Part shown: in pieces, positions 22,796-31,380 of the stretch | How positions within the stretch are numbered: the first letter of the stretch is position 1 | Layout: every line of letters starts with the position of its first letter | Program-made: the position numbers and the translations under genes | Notes under the pieces: model-generated | Seen by the model: only the letters and a program-made list of their open reading frames with translations | The model's database searches: none | Told to the model about the DNA's origin: nothing | Origin: Candidatus Saccharimonadota bacterium | GTDB lineage: Bacteria > Patescibacteriota > Saccharimonadia > Saccharimonadales > SZUA-47 | Assembly (NCBI GenBank): GCA_020428015.1 | Contig: JAGQNQ010000004.1 | Location: 1 to 38,626, forward strand | Direction of reading: 5' to 3' | DNA length: 38,626 bases

Positions 22796-24886
22796 ATGAA
22801 TCCAAAAAAGCAAAACAATAGGCGGCCACAAAGACCGCAAAATAATAAGCAAGGCAATAAGGCTCAGCAACAAGCTCCATCAAAGCCACGTCCAAGGACA
22901 ACCGATCAAGCTCGGAGTGCATCGCGAGGCGAGGCAATTCGTGCACAGCGTCGAAGTCACGATGACGCGCACCGCATGATTGAGCAGTATAACTTGACCG
23001 ATCTGGTGGATAAGAAACCGCAACGTGCGAATTACATCGATGAGAGTCCTCGTCTGAAAATAATCGGTCTCGGTGGTATGGACAGTGGTGGTTCAAAAAA
23101 CATGATGCTGCTTGAGTACGGAAATGATGCACTTGTGATTGATGCCGGGTCTGACCTCGGTGTCGACCTACCAGGTATTAACTACGGCGTGTGTGACATC
23201 GCCTATCTTGAGCAGATTAAGCACAAAGTGAAAGGCTACGTAATCACCCACGGACACTTGGACCACATTGGTGGCTTACCACACATTGTGCCACGCGTGC
23301 CCGCACCTATCTATGGTAGCCGATTTACCATTGGTCGCGTTGAAGAAATCTTCAACAATTTTGGCCTACCAATGCCAGAAGGCTTTGTACTGCAAACTGT
23401 ACCAATGAATGAGCACACCCATGAGAAATTAAAGCTAGGAGTGTTCTTTGTTGAACTCGTTGGCATTACGCACTCCATCCCAGGCTCTACATGTGTCGTC
23501 GTTGATACGCCAGTAGGACGCGTGGTAAACACGGGTGACTTCCGTCTTGATCCTAATCCACTTGATCATGAAAAGACTGATAGCGAGCGGCTTATGGAAC
23601 TTGGAAGAGAAGGAGTGCTCGCACTATTGAGCGAAAGCACCACCACTGAGCGAGCAGGCCGCACACCTTCTGAGAGCACCATTGAGCAAAGCTACATAGA
23701 TATTATGGATCGCTCACCAGGACGCGTGTTCGTTGCCGTGTTCTCAACCAACGTCAACCGTATTCAGATGATTGTGAACGCTGCTGTGCACCACAACCGC
23801 AAAATAGCGCTTGATGGCCGTAGTATGATGAGCACGCTTGAAATGGCCGTGCGTAACGGGTTTATGAAGATTCCAAAAGGTACGTTCGTGCCAATTGCCA
23901 GTGTGCCAAACCTCAAAGACAGCGAAGTCATTGTCGTCTGTACTGGTTCACAAGGTGAACCGAACTCAGCCCTTCAGCGTATGGCAAGTGGTGAACACAA
24001 ACACGTGAAACTGAAAGAACAAGACACAGTTGTCCTATCTAGTACGCCAATTCCGGAAAGCGGCAACGATGCACTGATTGGTCGCATGGTCGATGATTTA
24101 ATGCGCAAAGGTGTACACGTCTTCCGTCACGAAACCTACCAGATTGACGGTTGTGGTCCACTGCATGTATCTGGACACGCCAGCATTGAAGAATACCGCG
24201 ACATGATTAACATGTTGCAGCCAAAGTTCTTCATCCCAATCTACGGTAGTTTCCGCAGCAAAAAACGCCACATAGATATTGCTATCGAAGAGGGCATACC
24301 TCGAGCAAATACATTGAACGCTGAAAACGGCCAAATTATTGCACTGACTCAGGATAAGATGGAAGTAGTCGGTGAGGTTCAGACGGGTACGACGCTGGTC
24401 GATCAAACGGGTGCTCTCGTGAACAGCGTGGTCGTTAAGGATCGCTTACTGCTCGCTGAAGAAGGACTTGTGACCGTCATTTTGACCATCGATAAGAAGT
24501 CCGGCCAGTTGATGACCAGCCCAGACATCATTAGTCGAGGGTTTATCTACATGCGCGATAACGAAGAGCTCATGAATCTATTCCGTACAGAGTTGAAACG
24601 AGCGGTCATGCAGCGCTACAAGCGCATTGATCTCGATCGTTTTAAAGCCGAATTGAAAGATTACGTAACGCATTTCTTATATGAGCAGACGCAGCGTAGT
24701 CCAATCGTCATCCCAGTGGTTAACATCATTGGCGGAAATAACGGTAGCAGTAACAAAGGAAATGGTGCCAAAGGTGGCAAGCCAGCTGCTCCTGAAAAAA
24801 CTCCAGAGCAAATTGCAGCAGAGCAACAAGATCGCTTTGCGCAAATGCGCAAAGCTCTTCTTGGCCAAGACGCCCGCGTGGATTAA
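22796..24886 (+). CDS. rnj: Ribonuclease J
   Basis: 696 residues. A ~75-residue basic, Gln/Asn/Pro-rich disordered N-terminus precedes the metallo-beta-lactamase core: GLGGMDSGGSKNMML, the metal motif H152-G-H-L-D-H157, ITHSIPGS, NTGDFRLD, then the beta-CASP domain (FSTNVNRIQ) and CGPLHVSGHAS. The C-terminal domain (about 560-640) is followed by a Gly/Lys/Ala-rich tail. RNase J is a 5'-3' exo- and endonuclease and the main mRNA decay enzyme where RNase E is missing. AAGGA upstream of the ATG is a good ribosome site. The disordered ends may hold RNA or partners such as PNPase (inference). Confidence 0.95.
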   Translation: MNPKKQNNRRPQRPQNNKQGNKAQQQAPSKPRPRTTDQARSASRGEAIRAQRRSHDDAHRMIEQYNLTDLVDKKPQRANYIDESPRLKIIGLGGMDSGGSKNMMLLEYGNDALVIDAGSDLGVDLPGINYGVCDIAYLEQIKHKVKGYVITHGHLDHIGGLPHIVPRVPAPIYGSRFTIGRVEEIFNNFGLPMPEGFVLQTVPMNEHTHEKLKLGVFFVELVGITHSIPGSTCVVVDTPVGRVVNTGDFRLDPNPLDHEKTDSERLMELGREGVLALLSESTTTERAGRTPSESTIEQSYIDIMDRSPGRVFVAVFSTNVNRIQMIVNAAVHHNRKIALDGRSMMSTLEMAVRNGFMKIPKGTFVPIASVPNLKDSEVIVVCTGSQGEPNSALQRMASGEHKHVKLKEQDTVVLSSTPIPESGNDALIGRMVDDLMRKGVHVFRHETYQIDGCGPLHVSGHASIEEYRDMINMLQPKFFIPIYGSFRSKKRHIDIAIEEGIPRANTLNAENGQIIALTQDKMEVVGEVQTGTTLVDQTGALVNSVVVKDRLLLAEEGLVTVILTIDKKSGQLMTSPDIISRGFIYMRDNEELMNLFRTELKRAVMQRYKRIDLDRFKAELKDYVTHFLYEQTQRSPIVIPVVNIIGGNNGSSNKGNGAKGGKPAAPEKTPEQIAAEQQDRFAQMRKALLGQDARVD

Positions 24887-24898
24887 CACAGCTTGCAA

Positions 24899-24928
24899 TT
24901 GACAAAAAGTCATAAATTGTGTTAAAAT
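24899..24928 (+). promoter_or_regulatory. Promoter of the ART-like gene
   Basis: Perfect TTGACA (24899-24904), 18-bp spacer, TAAAAT (24923-24928). Over about 31 bp it closely resembles the promoter before ftsK at 25796-25825. A ~20-nt A/T-rich leader without Shine-Dalgarno follows. Confidence 0.75.
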
Positions 24929-24955
24929 AGTATTGTTTTACGAAATAATACAAAC

Positions 24956-25780
24956 ATGCAAGAACAGCAAAAATCAAGCGGTATAGACCCAAGTATTCCT
25001 ACTGATAAGCAGCAGGAAAGATTCGCATTCCATAGAGCAAGGCTTGAAAGAAATATCGAGACACTTAGACAAAGGCTAGCGGATAAGAGAGCAAAACTCG
25101 GAGAATTAGGTGAGGATGCAAACCCTCGTATAAGAGGTGTCTATCTTGAAAACGTCGCCAGCCTAGAACGGGGTTTGCGACTGAATCAGGGTCGGCTCGA
25201 ATTCTTGAGGCCAGCTAATGATACGGATGTAGCGTATAGAACGCAGGTATATAGTGAATTGCCCCGAAGAATCCGAGATCTATTTCCTGCAGGTTCACCA
25301 GTTCGTTTTCACGGCTCACCTATAGATCGTTCCCGAGATATCTTGCTAAGTCACGGCATAAGCTCATCTGTCGACAGAGAAGGGATTTCTACTAGCTTCG
25401 ATGGAGGCGGTGGCTTTTCTGTGACCATACCGGAGATGACTGAAACTACCATACACGACTTCACTGACATGCTGAGGGATAACTGCACGGTTCCTGCGGG
25501 CTGTATCTTCGTACTGTTGCCGGAATCGGATGCAGATGCAGAAGCAGGGCGGAGACAAATTATGGGAAATGTAGATTTTGGTGAAGAACCCGATAGGCTA
25601 GTCGGTATCATGACTTCTCCTGAAAATATTGAAAGAGTACAAGGATGGTGCGTGGAGTCAGGAGTGGATCCTGGTTTAGTAGGAGAGTTTTTTGAAAAAT
25701 CTGAAGAGTTAGCTAATCGACACGATCAACTTGCACACGATTTTGCAGCTATTAGTCATCGGCACACTTTAGCAGGTTAG
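24956..25780 (+). CDS. Uncharacterised protein with a possible ADP-ribosyltransferase-like (PARP/ART) core
   Basis: 274 residues. Residues 1-90 are charged and helical, probably a coiled coil. Residues about 120-175 contain VRFHGSPIDRSRDILLSHGI, which matches the shape of the PARP/ART core HGS....ILxxGI, followed by GISTSFDGGGGFSV, where ARTs carry the second NAD-contacting strand. VDFGEEPDRLVGI later offers a Glu candidate. Known ARTs use H-Y-E or R-S-E triads; only the His and a candidate Glu can be pointed to, so the call is tentative. It stands alone between RNase J and ftsK under its own strong promoter. Confidence 0.5.
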   Translation: MQEQQKSSGIDPSIPTDKQQERFAFHRARLERNIETLRQRLADKRAKLGELGEDANPRIRGVYLENVASLERGLRLNQGRLEFLRPANDTDVAYRTQVYSELPRRIRDLFPAGSPVRFHGSPIDRSRDILLSHGISSSVDREGISTSFDGGGGFSVTIPEMTETTIHDFTDMLRDNCTVPAGCIFVLLPESDADAEAGRRQIMGNVDFGEEPDRLVGIMTSPENIERVQGWCVESGVDPGLVGEFFEKSEELANRHDQLAHDFAAISHRHTLAG

Positions 25781-25795
25781 ATACTAGCAGTAACA

Positions 25796-25825
25796 TTGAC
25801 AAAGCATAAGCGATTATGTTAAAAT
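25796..25825 (+). promoter_or_regulatory. Upstream promoter of ftsK
   Basis: Perfect TTGACA (25796-25801), 18-bp spacer, TAAAAT (25820-25825). About 31 bp are near-identical to the promoter at 24899-24928. Confidence 0.75.
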
Positions 25826-25840
25826 AACAACGTTAGGTTA

Positions 25841-25864
25841 ACACCTTAGCATAAGGTGTATAAT
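25841..25864 (+). promoter_or_regulatory. Dyad and second -10 immediately before ftsK
   Basis: ACACCTT (25841-25847) and AAGGTGT (25853-25859) form a perfect 7-bp dyad with a 5-nt loop, running straight into TATAAT (25859-25864), which lies 9 nt before the ATG. A regulator binding the dyad, or the hairpin in the long transcript, could control ftsK. The string TTAACACCTTAG-ATAAG recurs near 12181. Confidence 0.5.
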
Positions 25865-25873
25865 AAGCGTACT

Positions 25874-28057
25874 ATGTCAAAAAAGAAAAAACGATCACAC
25901 AAAAAGAAAGTAGCGAAGAAAGAAGTTCCGCAAGAACCAAATATGTTCGTGCGCCAGCTCGGCTCCGTTGCTATGATTGTGGTGGCTATATTCTTGTTGC
26001 TCGGTGGTTTTGGTACCGGTGGCTCCCTGCCTGTTGGACTGTTTGATCTTGTGTACAAAGTATTCGGCATAGCGGCGTATTTGAGTCCCGTCGCTCTAAT
26101 CTATTGGGCAGTGCACAAATTTAGAGCAGAAGAGCATAATTTGCCGCCGTCGCGGTTGTTCAGTATGTCTGCGTTACTCATAACATTTTCTAGTTGGTTA
26201 CACGTGGCTTTTGTAGCGCGAGACTTCGATACTGCACCATATTACGGGGGTAACGGTGGGGGACTCGGCGAAGTTGTTGGCGGGGCAGTGCTTGCAGCGC
26301 TCGATAAGTTCCCGGCAAGCATCATGTTCTTTATTCTCACAATCTTGAGTGCTTGCTGGGCTTTTGGTATACCGTTGAAAGTATTCTTAATACCGTTCAA
26401 AAAACGTGAACGTGAGCCAGATACAGATTTGGAATCACTCAAAGAAAAATCTGGTGGTTTCAAGCTGAATGAGGGTGTGCCGGTAGAGCATCATAGTCAG
26501 CAGCAGCGGAGTAGTTTCAAAAACTCTGTTTCGGCAAAGCTTACTCCTGAAGAGAATCACGAAGCTTTGACCGTCGCAAGCGATCCTGATTGGCAATTCC
26601 CAACGACTGAACTACTTATCAAGAAGCAGGACAAGGCTGATGCGGGTGATGTGAATGGTAATGCAGACATCATCAAAGATACATTCCAGAACTTTAATAT
26701 TGATGTCGATATGGAAGGGGCAAATATTGGCCCGCGCGTTACTCAGTTCACTCTCAGACCACCTGCAGGTATTAAGTTGAGTAAAATTTCTGCACTTGAT
26801 CGCGAACTAGCACTCAATCTAGCGGCGCAAAGTATCCGTATTGAAGCACCTATTCCAGGTAAGCGCGCAGTTGGTATTGAAGTACCGAATGTGAAATCGG
26901 CTACCGTTCGTATTGCAGGAATTTTGGATGATAAGACCTGGAAGTCAGGCAACGACCCACTCAGCTTTGCTATTGGCCGTGACATTGCTGGTTTGCCAGT
27001 AGTTGCTGCGCTCAACAAAATGCCCCATTTGCTCATCGCTGGTCAAACTGGTTCTGGTAAGTCGGTTATGATCAACACATTGCTAACCAGTATGCTGTAC
27101 AACAACAGTCCAGCTGATATGAAGTTGATTCTTGTTGACCCAAAGCAGGTCGAGTTAACACCGTATAACGATATTCCACATCTTCTGACTCCAGTTATCA
27201 CCGAGCCTGAGAAGTGTATTAGTGCGCTGAAGTGGGCGGTTTCTGAGATGGAGCGACGTTTGCGTACCTTTGCTGAACATCACAAACGTAACATTGCTGA
27301 GTACAACAACCTGAAAGATCAGGACTCGATGCCATACATCGTTATCGTTATCGATGAGCTAGCTGACCTCATGATGATGGCTGCGCGTGATGTTGAGGCA
27401 CTCATTGTGCGTATCGCTCAGAAGGCTCGTGCGGCGGGTATTCATTTAGTGCTCGCAACACAGCGTCCGAGCGTTGACGTCATAACTGGTCTTATCAAGG
27501 CGAACGTACCCGCTCGTATTGCTTTCACCGTTGCCAGCCAAGTTGACTCGCGGACGATTATCGACGGCGTCGGTGCAGAGAAACTGCTTGGCATGGGCGA
27601 CATGCTCTTTAGCACCAGTGATATGCCGAAACCAATTCGTGTACAAGGCGCCTTCATAAGCGACGGAGAAACCGTCAAAGTGAACGATTTCTTACGCATG
27701 CAGCGACCGCCGCAGTATGACGATGAGGTGGTAAGTCAGCCCGTACAGCTCAACGGTAAGGGTGGAATCGTGGCTGACAATGCGCATAATGCGGACAGCG
27801 ATGACGATATGTTTAGAGATGCAGTTAGAGTCGTAATGGAAAATCGTAAGGCAAGCACGAGTCTGTTGCAACGCCGACTGCGTATTGGCTATGGTCGCGC
27901 ATCACGCCTCATTGATGAAATGGAAGATCAAGGCATCGTGAGCCCAGCTGACGGTGCCAAGCCGCGGGACGTGTTGATTACTAGTATGGATGACGTGTTC
28001 AGCACTGGCGGACAAGCCGGAAGCACCCCAGACGAAGTTCTCGATGAAAACTTTTAA
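25874..28057 (+). CDS. ftsK: DNA translocase FtsK
   Basis: 727 residues from the ATG at 25874 (the frame opens at a GTG at 25856 inside the promoter dyad). A Lys-rich start is followed by about four membrane helices within the first 190 residues, a shortened linker, the motor with Walker A AGQTGSGKS and Walker B IVIVIDELADLMM, the LATQRPSVDVITG segment, and a C-terminal winged-helix gamma domain (RRLRIGYGRASRLIDEMEDQ). It pumps chromosome termini through the division septum and helps dimer resolution. No XerC/D or KOPS analysis is possible here. Confidence 0.96.
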   Translation: MSKKKKRSHKKKVAKKEVPQEPNMFVRQLGSVAMIVVAIFLLLGGFGTGGSLPVGLFDLVYKVFGIAAYLSPVALIYWAVHKFRAEEHNLPPSRLFSMSALLITFSSWLHVAFVARDFDTAPYYGGNGGGLGEVVGGAVLAALDKFPASIMFFILTILSACWAFGIPLKVFLIPFKKREREPDTDLESLKEKSGGFKLNEGVPVEHHSQQQRSSFKNSVSAKLTPEENHEALTVASDPDWQFPTTELLIKKQDKADAGDVNGNADIIKDTFQNFNIDVDMEGANIGPRVTQFTLRPPAGIKLSKISALDRELALNLAAQSIRIEAPIPGKRAVGIEVPNVKSATVRIAGILDDKTWKSGNDPLSFAIGRDIAGLPVVAALNKMPHLLIAGQTGSGKSVMINTLLTSMLYNNSPADMKLILVDPKQVELTPYNDIPHLLTPVITEPEKCISALKWAVSEMERRLRTFAEHHKRNIAEYNNLKDQDSMPYIVIVIDELADLMMMAARDVEALIVRIAQKARAAGIHLVLATQRPSVDVITGLIKANVPARIAFTVASQVDSRTIIDGVGAEKLLGMGDMLFSTSDMPKPIRVQGAFISDGETVKVNDFLRMQRPPQYDDEVVSQPVQLNGKGGIVADNAHNADSDDDMFRDAVRVVMENRKASTSLLQRRLRIGYGRASRLIDEMEDQGIVSPADGAKPRDVLITSMDDVFSTGGQAGSTPDEVLDENF

Positions 28058-28061
28058 ATAC

Positions 28062-28090
28062 TAGACTATATCTGTTAATTACGGTATAAT
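28062..28090 (+). promoter_or_regulatory. rpsF operon promoter
   Basis: TAGACT (28062-28067), 17-bp spacer, perfect TATAAT (28085-28090). It gives a ~70-nt leader. Confidence 0.65.
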
Positions 28091-28115
28091 TACAATTACT
28101 AAAAACTAATTTCTG

Positions 28116-28137
28116 ATTGCAAATCTGAGTTTGTAAT
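28116..28137 (+). promoter_or_regulatory. Hairpin in the rpsF leader
   Basis: ATTGCAAA (28116-28123) pairs with TTTGTAAT (28130-28137) including one G-U, loop TCTGAG. TCTG also flanks the stem. Leaders of rpsF operons often bind the S6:S18 dimer for feedback; the usual CCG bulge of that motif is not evident here, so the link is only positional. Confidence 0.45.
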
Positions 28138-28168
28138 CTGATAAACCAAAGAAAGGAGTAAAACTCTG

Positions 28169-28558
28169 ATGGAACAGTATGAATTAGCAGTTCTTTATCA
28201 CCCTGATCTAGAAATTGATCTAGAGAAGGCTGAGAAGCAAGTTGAAAAGCTTGTGAAGGATGCAGGTGGATCAATCACCGCAACCGATAACTGGGGCAAG
28301 CGCAAAATGGCTTACAAGATTGCAGGGCATGAGCACGCAGTATACGTATTCTATACGCTCGAAATGCCAGGAGAAGGTATCAGCAAGCTTAACAATGCGC
28401 TTAACATAACTGGCGAAGTCATTCGTTTCTTGATAACAAAGCCAGATCTGAAAGCTATCGCTAAAGCAGAAGCCATGAAAGTTAATCGCGACAAGCGATT
28501 GAGTCAAATGGGCGACGCTGAAGAAGACGACGAAGACGAGTCTGACGACGAAGAGTAG
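28169..28558 (+). CDS. rpsF: 30S ribosomal protein S6
   Basis: 129 residues. YELAVLYHPDLEIDLEKAEK, the NWGKRKMAYKI signature and ALNITGEVIRFLITKPD are S6. An acidic tail (EEDDEDESDDEE) ends the protein, similar to the glutamylated tail region of E. coli S6. AAGGAG lies upstream. S6 pairs with S18 on the 30S platform; S18 is two genes downstream. Confidence 0.96.
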   Translation: MEQYELAVLYHPDLEIDLEKAEKQVEKLVKDAGGSITATDNWGKRKMAYKIAGHEHAVYVFYTLEMPGEGISKLNNALNITGEVIRFLITKPDLKAIAKAEAMKVNRDKRLSQMGDAEEDDEDESDDEE

Positions 28559-28567
28559 GGTGGGTAG

Positions 28568-28653
28568 GGCTGATTTCATATAGCCCTCAAAAGACCACTT
28601 CGCCTTCGGCTGCGTTTCGCCTTTAGTCTTTTTCGGACAATATGAAATCAGCC
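28568..28653. repeat. Nested inverted repeat between rpsF and ssb
   Basis: Perfect 14-bp arms GGCTGATTTCATAT (28568-28581) and ATATGAAATCAGCC (28640-28653), with an inner perfect 7-bp pair AAAAGAC (28589-28595) and GTCTTTT (28626-28632) followed by T, enclosing a C/T/G-rich core. The inner stem with its T-run looks like a terminator or attenuator inside the rpsF-ssb-rpsR operon. The whole could also be a miniature inverted-repeat element. Confidence 0.7.
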
Positions 28654-28717
28654 TTGGGTGAGTGGTAGAATGAAGAAGTAAACGGTTAAGAACGTTAAAT
28701 AACGAAGGAGGGACAGT

Positions 28718-29167
28718 ATGCGTGGATTCAATAAAGTGGTTTTAATGGGGAATTTAACCCGAGACCCAGAATTACGTACAACGCCAAGTGGGCAAAATGT
28801 GTGTAGCTTTTCACTCGCGGTTAATCGCAGTTGGAAAAATGCACAGGGTGAACAGCAGGAAGCGGTTGATTACATTGACTGTAATATCTGGGGTAAACCG
28901 GCTGAGATCATCAATCAGTATATGAAAAAGGGAAGTGGCATACTTGTTTCAGGCAGGTTGCAACAGCGATCCTGGGAACAAGAGGGTCAGAAACGTAGCA
29001 AAGTCGAAGTGGTTGTCGAAGATTTCAACTTTGTAGGTGGCGGTTCTGGTGACGGCGGCGGATCGAGCTCTTCAAGTTCGAGTAGCACATCGTCACCTAA
29101 GAAAAGTGATCCAGTTGTCGAAGATATTGGCGACGAGCCAATAAATCTCGACGATATTCCATTCTAA
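28718..29167 (+). CDS. ssb: Single-stranded DNA-binding protein
   Basis: 149 residues. The OB fold runs from [20 protein letters not shown] through [14 protein letters not shown] and [20 protein letters not shown]; then a Gly/Ser-rich linker (about 107-128) and the acidic tip DDIPF that recruits partner proteins. A perfect AAGGAGG precedes the ATG. The order rpsF-ssb-rpsR is the classic one. Confidence 0.97.
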   Translation: MRGFNKVVLMGNLTRDPELRTTPSGQNVCSFSLAVNRSWKNAQGEQQEAVDYIDCNIWGKPAEIINQYMKKGSGILVSGRLQQRSWEQEGQKRSKVEVVVEDFNFVGGGSGDGGGSSSSSSSSTSSPKKSDPVVEDIGDEPINLDDIPF

Positions 29168-29181
29168 GAAAGGATAAGAAA

Positions 29182-29385
29182 GTGGCGAAGATTTTTAAAC
29201 ACAAGACGGATATTCCATATTTTGACTACAAGGATTTCAAGACCTTGCAGCGGTATGTGAATCAGTATGGTCAAATTGAAACTCGTAAGAAAACAGGTTT
29301 GACCGAAAGCAAGCAGCGTCAGTTAGCAAAGGCTATCAAGCGCGCACGACACTTGGCCCTATTACCATTTGTAAGCAGTAACTAA
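29182..29385 (+). CDS. rpsR: 30S ribosomal protein S18
   Basis: 67 residues with a GTG start and AAAGGA 8 nt upstream. [21 protein letters not shown], then [28 protein letters not shown], is the S18 signature. Slightly shorter than the E. coli protein. It forms the S6:S18 dimer with the rpsF product. Confidence 0.96.
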   Translation: MAKIFKHKTDIPYFDYKDFKTLQRYVNQYGQIETRKKTGLTESKQRQLAKAIKRARHLALLPFVSSN

Positions 29386-29394
29386 GGAATCAAA

Positions 29395-29961
29395 ATGGCT
29401 TTAGGGGTAACTGATTTACGAAAAGGACAGGTGTTCGCATTCGAAGGACATCCGTATCGGGTGGTTGAGTATGCTCAGAAAGTGATGGGACGCGGTGGGA
29501 GCATTGTGAACGTTACGATAAAAAGTTTGCTCGATGGCAAACAATTGCAGAAAACATTCAAAGGCAACGAGCAGCTCGACAGCGTGGAGCTGACATATGC
29601 GAACGTACAATATCTGTACAATGACGGAGCGAAGTTCTACTTCATGGACAACGAAACGTATGAACAGATCGAGTTGAACGCTGATATTATCGGCGATCAA
29701 GCGGGCTTTTTGAAAGAAGGCGATGTTGTGAAGGCAATGAAGCTGGACGGGAACGCAGTGAGTGTTGAATTACCCAAGAATGTCTATCTAAAAGTAACGT
29801 ACGCAGAAGATGTCGTAAAGGGCGATACGTCCAGCTCGGTTCTAAAGAACGTGAAGCTAGAAACGGGTATTGAGGTTAAAGTGCCTGCGTTCATCAAAGA
29901 AGGCGATGTCATTTCTGTCGATACTGAGACGTGGGAATACCGCGAACGAAAGAAAGACTAG
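29395..29961 (+). CDS. efp: Elongation factor P, arginine-tip type
   Basis: 188 residues in three beta-barrel domains; TYANVQYLYNDGAKFYFMDN and EVKVPAFIKEGDVISVDTET mark domains II and III. The domain I loop reaching the P-site tRNA is M31-G-R33-G-G-S: Arg at the position of the modified Lys34 of E. coli. Arg-type EF-P is rhamnosylated by EarP in some Proteobacteria, but no EarP is seen here, and the usual Pro before the Gly is Met. It relieves stalling at polyproline. AAGGA lies 6 nt before the ATG. Confidence 0.96.
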   Translation: MALGVTDLRKGQVFAFEGHPYRVVEYAQKVMGRGGSIVNVTIKSLLDGKQLQKTFKGNEQLDSVELTYANVQYLYNDGAKFYFMDNETYEQIELNADIIGDQAGFLKEGDVVKAMKLDGNAVSVELPKNVYLKVTYAEDVVKGDTSSSVLKNVKLETGIEVKVPAFIKEGDVISVDTETWEYRERKKD

Positions 29962-29971
29962 GTTTTTTCAA

Positions 29972-30685
29972 GTGAACCGATTAGACAAAGAGTTGCTCAC
30001 AAGAGGGCTGGTGTCAAGTCGATCACAAGGTGAAAACTATGTAAAACTCGGTGTGGTGACGGTCAATGGTAAAACAGTCACAAAACCGGGTTTTTTAGTG
30101 CGCGAAGAGGACAAAGTGCAGTTAAAAAGTGAGCAATATGTGTCTCGCGCCGCACTAAAATTAGCGTCTATATCAAAGCAGTTTGCGCTCGACTTTCGTG
30201 GTAAGGTAGTGCTCGATGTTGGAAGTAGTACTGGTGGATTCACGGATTATGCACTGCAACACGGTGCTCAAAAAGTCATAGCGGTTGATGTAGGAACGGA
30301 TCAGCTACATCCAAGCTTACTCGGAAACCCAAAGGTTGAGTTGCATGAAAAAACCGACATTCGTGAGTTTTTCCCTGTTCAAAAAGCAGACATTGCGGTT
30401 GCTGATGTATCTTTTATATCGCTTCGTCACATATTACCAGCAGTGAAACGCCAAGTCACAAAAGATGCGCTACTCATCATGATGTGTAAGCCACAGTTTG
30501 AAGCAGGAAAAGGGCAGGTCAACAAAGGTATTATCAAGAATAGCGCTGTCCGCCGCCAGATTCTCAAAGATTTTGAAGCTTGGTTGACTCAGAACGGCTT
30601 CATTATTCTCGACAAGGCAGACTCACAAGTAGCTGGCGCAAAGGGTAACATAGAACGGTTTTATAAGCTAAAGGTTAAAGTCTAA
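29972..30685 (+). CDS. tlyA: TlyA-family rRNA 2'-O-methyltransferase
   Basis: 237 residues from the GTG at 29972; the frame extends further but inside efp. The N-terminal S4 RNA-binding domain (RLDKELLTRGLVSSRSQGEN) is followed by an FtsJ-type methyltransferase with VLDVGSSTGGFTDYAL, a VADVSFISLR motif and a conserved CKPQFEAGK. TlyA methylates 16S C1409 and/or 23S C1920; it is often mis-named hemolysin. It begins 10 bp after efp without a clear Shine-Dalgarno. Its stop overlaps the convergent Crp-like gene by 4 bp. Confidence 0.93.
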   Translation: MNRLDKELLTRGLVSSRSQGENYVKLGVVTVNGKTVTKPGFLVREEDKVQLKSEQYVSRAALKLASISKQFALDFRGKVVLDVGSSTGGFTDYALQHGAQKVIAVDVGTDQLHPSLLGNPKVELHEKTDIREFFPVQKADIAVADVSFISLRHILPAVKRQVTKDALLIMMCKPQFEAGKGQVNKGIIKNSAVRRQILKDFEAWLTQNGFIILDKADSQVAGAKGNIERFYKLKVKV

Positions 30686-31329
30686 AGTAGAGCTGCCAAC
30701 GCGTCGACATCATGTACGACGATTTTATGATCAACAACGCTGATAATCTTGCGTTTTTTAAGCGAGTTTATTTCGCGACTGGTTGTTTCGCGCGTCGCGT
30801 TTACTGAGCTCGCAATATCCGACTGTCGGTAGGGAGCATGGATAGTTTGGCTTCCATCTTTGTTTAGTATGCCGAAACGCTTCACATTAGTGAGGAGGAA
30901 TGAAATAACACGTTCTCTAGCTGTACGGTAGCTCAATGTCATGACTCGCTCTGAGTGTAGGCGGTACGCATCTATAGCCATATCAAGAATAACTGGAATA
31001 ATATCTGGGTTACGGTCGAGAAATTCCAGGTATTCCACTTTGCTAACACGCCACAATGATGTTGATTCCATCGCCTCATAAGTCACGCTTCGATGCTCGC
31101 CTGTAAACGCCCAGATGAGGGGGAATACACTGCCAGTTCCTCGTACGAGTAACAGGTTTTCTTCGCCGTATTTTGTAATCGTGTAGGCTTTTACAAAACC
31201 CCACTCAATAAGATAGACGCCGTTCGGTTCATCTTCAGGACGGATGATGGTTTCACCCTTTTTGTATTGAATACGGGTGTGAGCTTTGAAGAAAGAATCT
31301 AGTAATTCCCATTTTCTAACTTGTGTCAT
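30682..31329 (-). CDS. Crp/Fnr-family transcription regulator
   Basis: 215 residues. The cyclic-nucleotide-binding-type beta roll (KKGETIIRPEDEPNGVYLIE through the STSLWRVSK region) is followed by the long dimer helix and a winged HTH (RQSDIASSVNATRETTSREINSL). It lacks the four-Cys cluster of FNR, and the RxS-type cAMP pocket of CRP is not evident, so the ligand is unknown. A GTGA-N6-TCAC palindrome 38 bp upstream of its start suggests autoregulation and control of the divergent gene. Confidence 0.92.
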   Translation of the reverse strand: MTQVRKWELLDSFFKAHTRIQYKKGETIIRPEDEPNGVYLIEWGFVKAYTITKYGEENLLLVRGTGSVFPLIWAFTGEHRSVTYEAMESTSLWRVSKVEYLEFLDRNPDIIPVILDMAIDAYRLHSERVMTLSYRTARERVISFLLTNVKRFGILNKDGSQTIHAPYRQSDIASSVNATRETTSREINSLKKRKIISVVDHKIVVHDVDALAALL

Positions 31330-31366
31330 TGATACATTGTTGCAATATCACACAAAAAAGGCAAGC

Positions 31367-31380
31367 GTGAGCAATGTCAC
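31367..31380. promoter_or_regulatory. Crp-type binding site
   Basis: GTGA (31367-31370), 6-nt spacer, TCAC (31377-31380): a perfect Crp/Fnr-class core palindrome in the intergenic region between the Crp-like gene and the divergent PH-domain gene. Half-sites of the same type (TCACA near 31348, TGTGA at 31413-31417) lie on both sides. Confidence 0.65.

Noticed and set aside
28106-28140. Canonical S6:S18 ribosomal leader motif
   Set aside because: A hairpin is present but the expected CCG bulge is not, so it is listed only as a leader hairpin.
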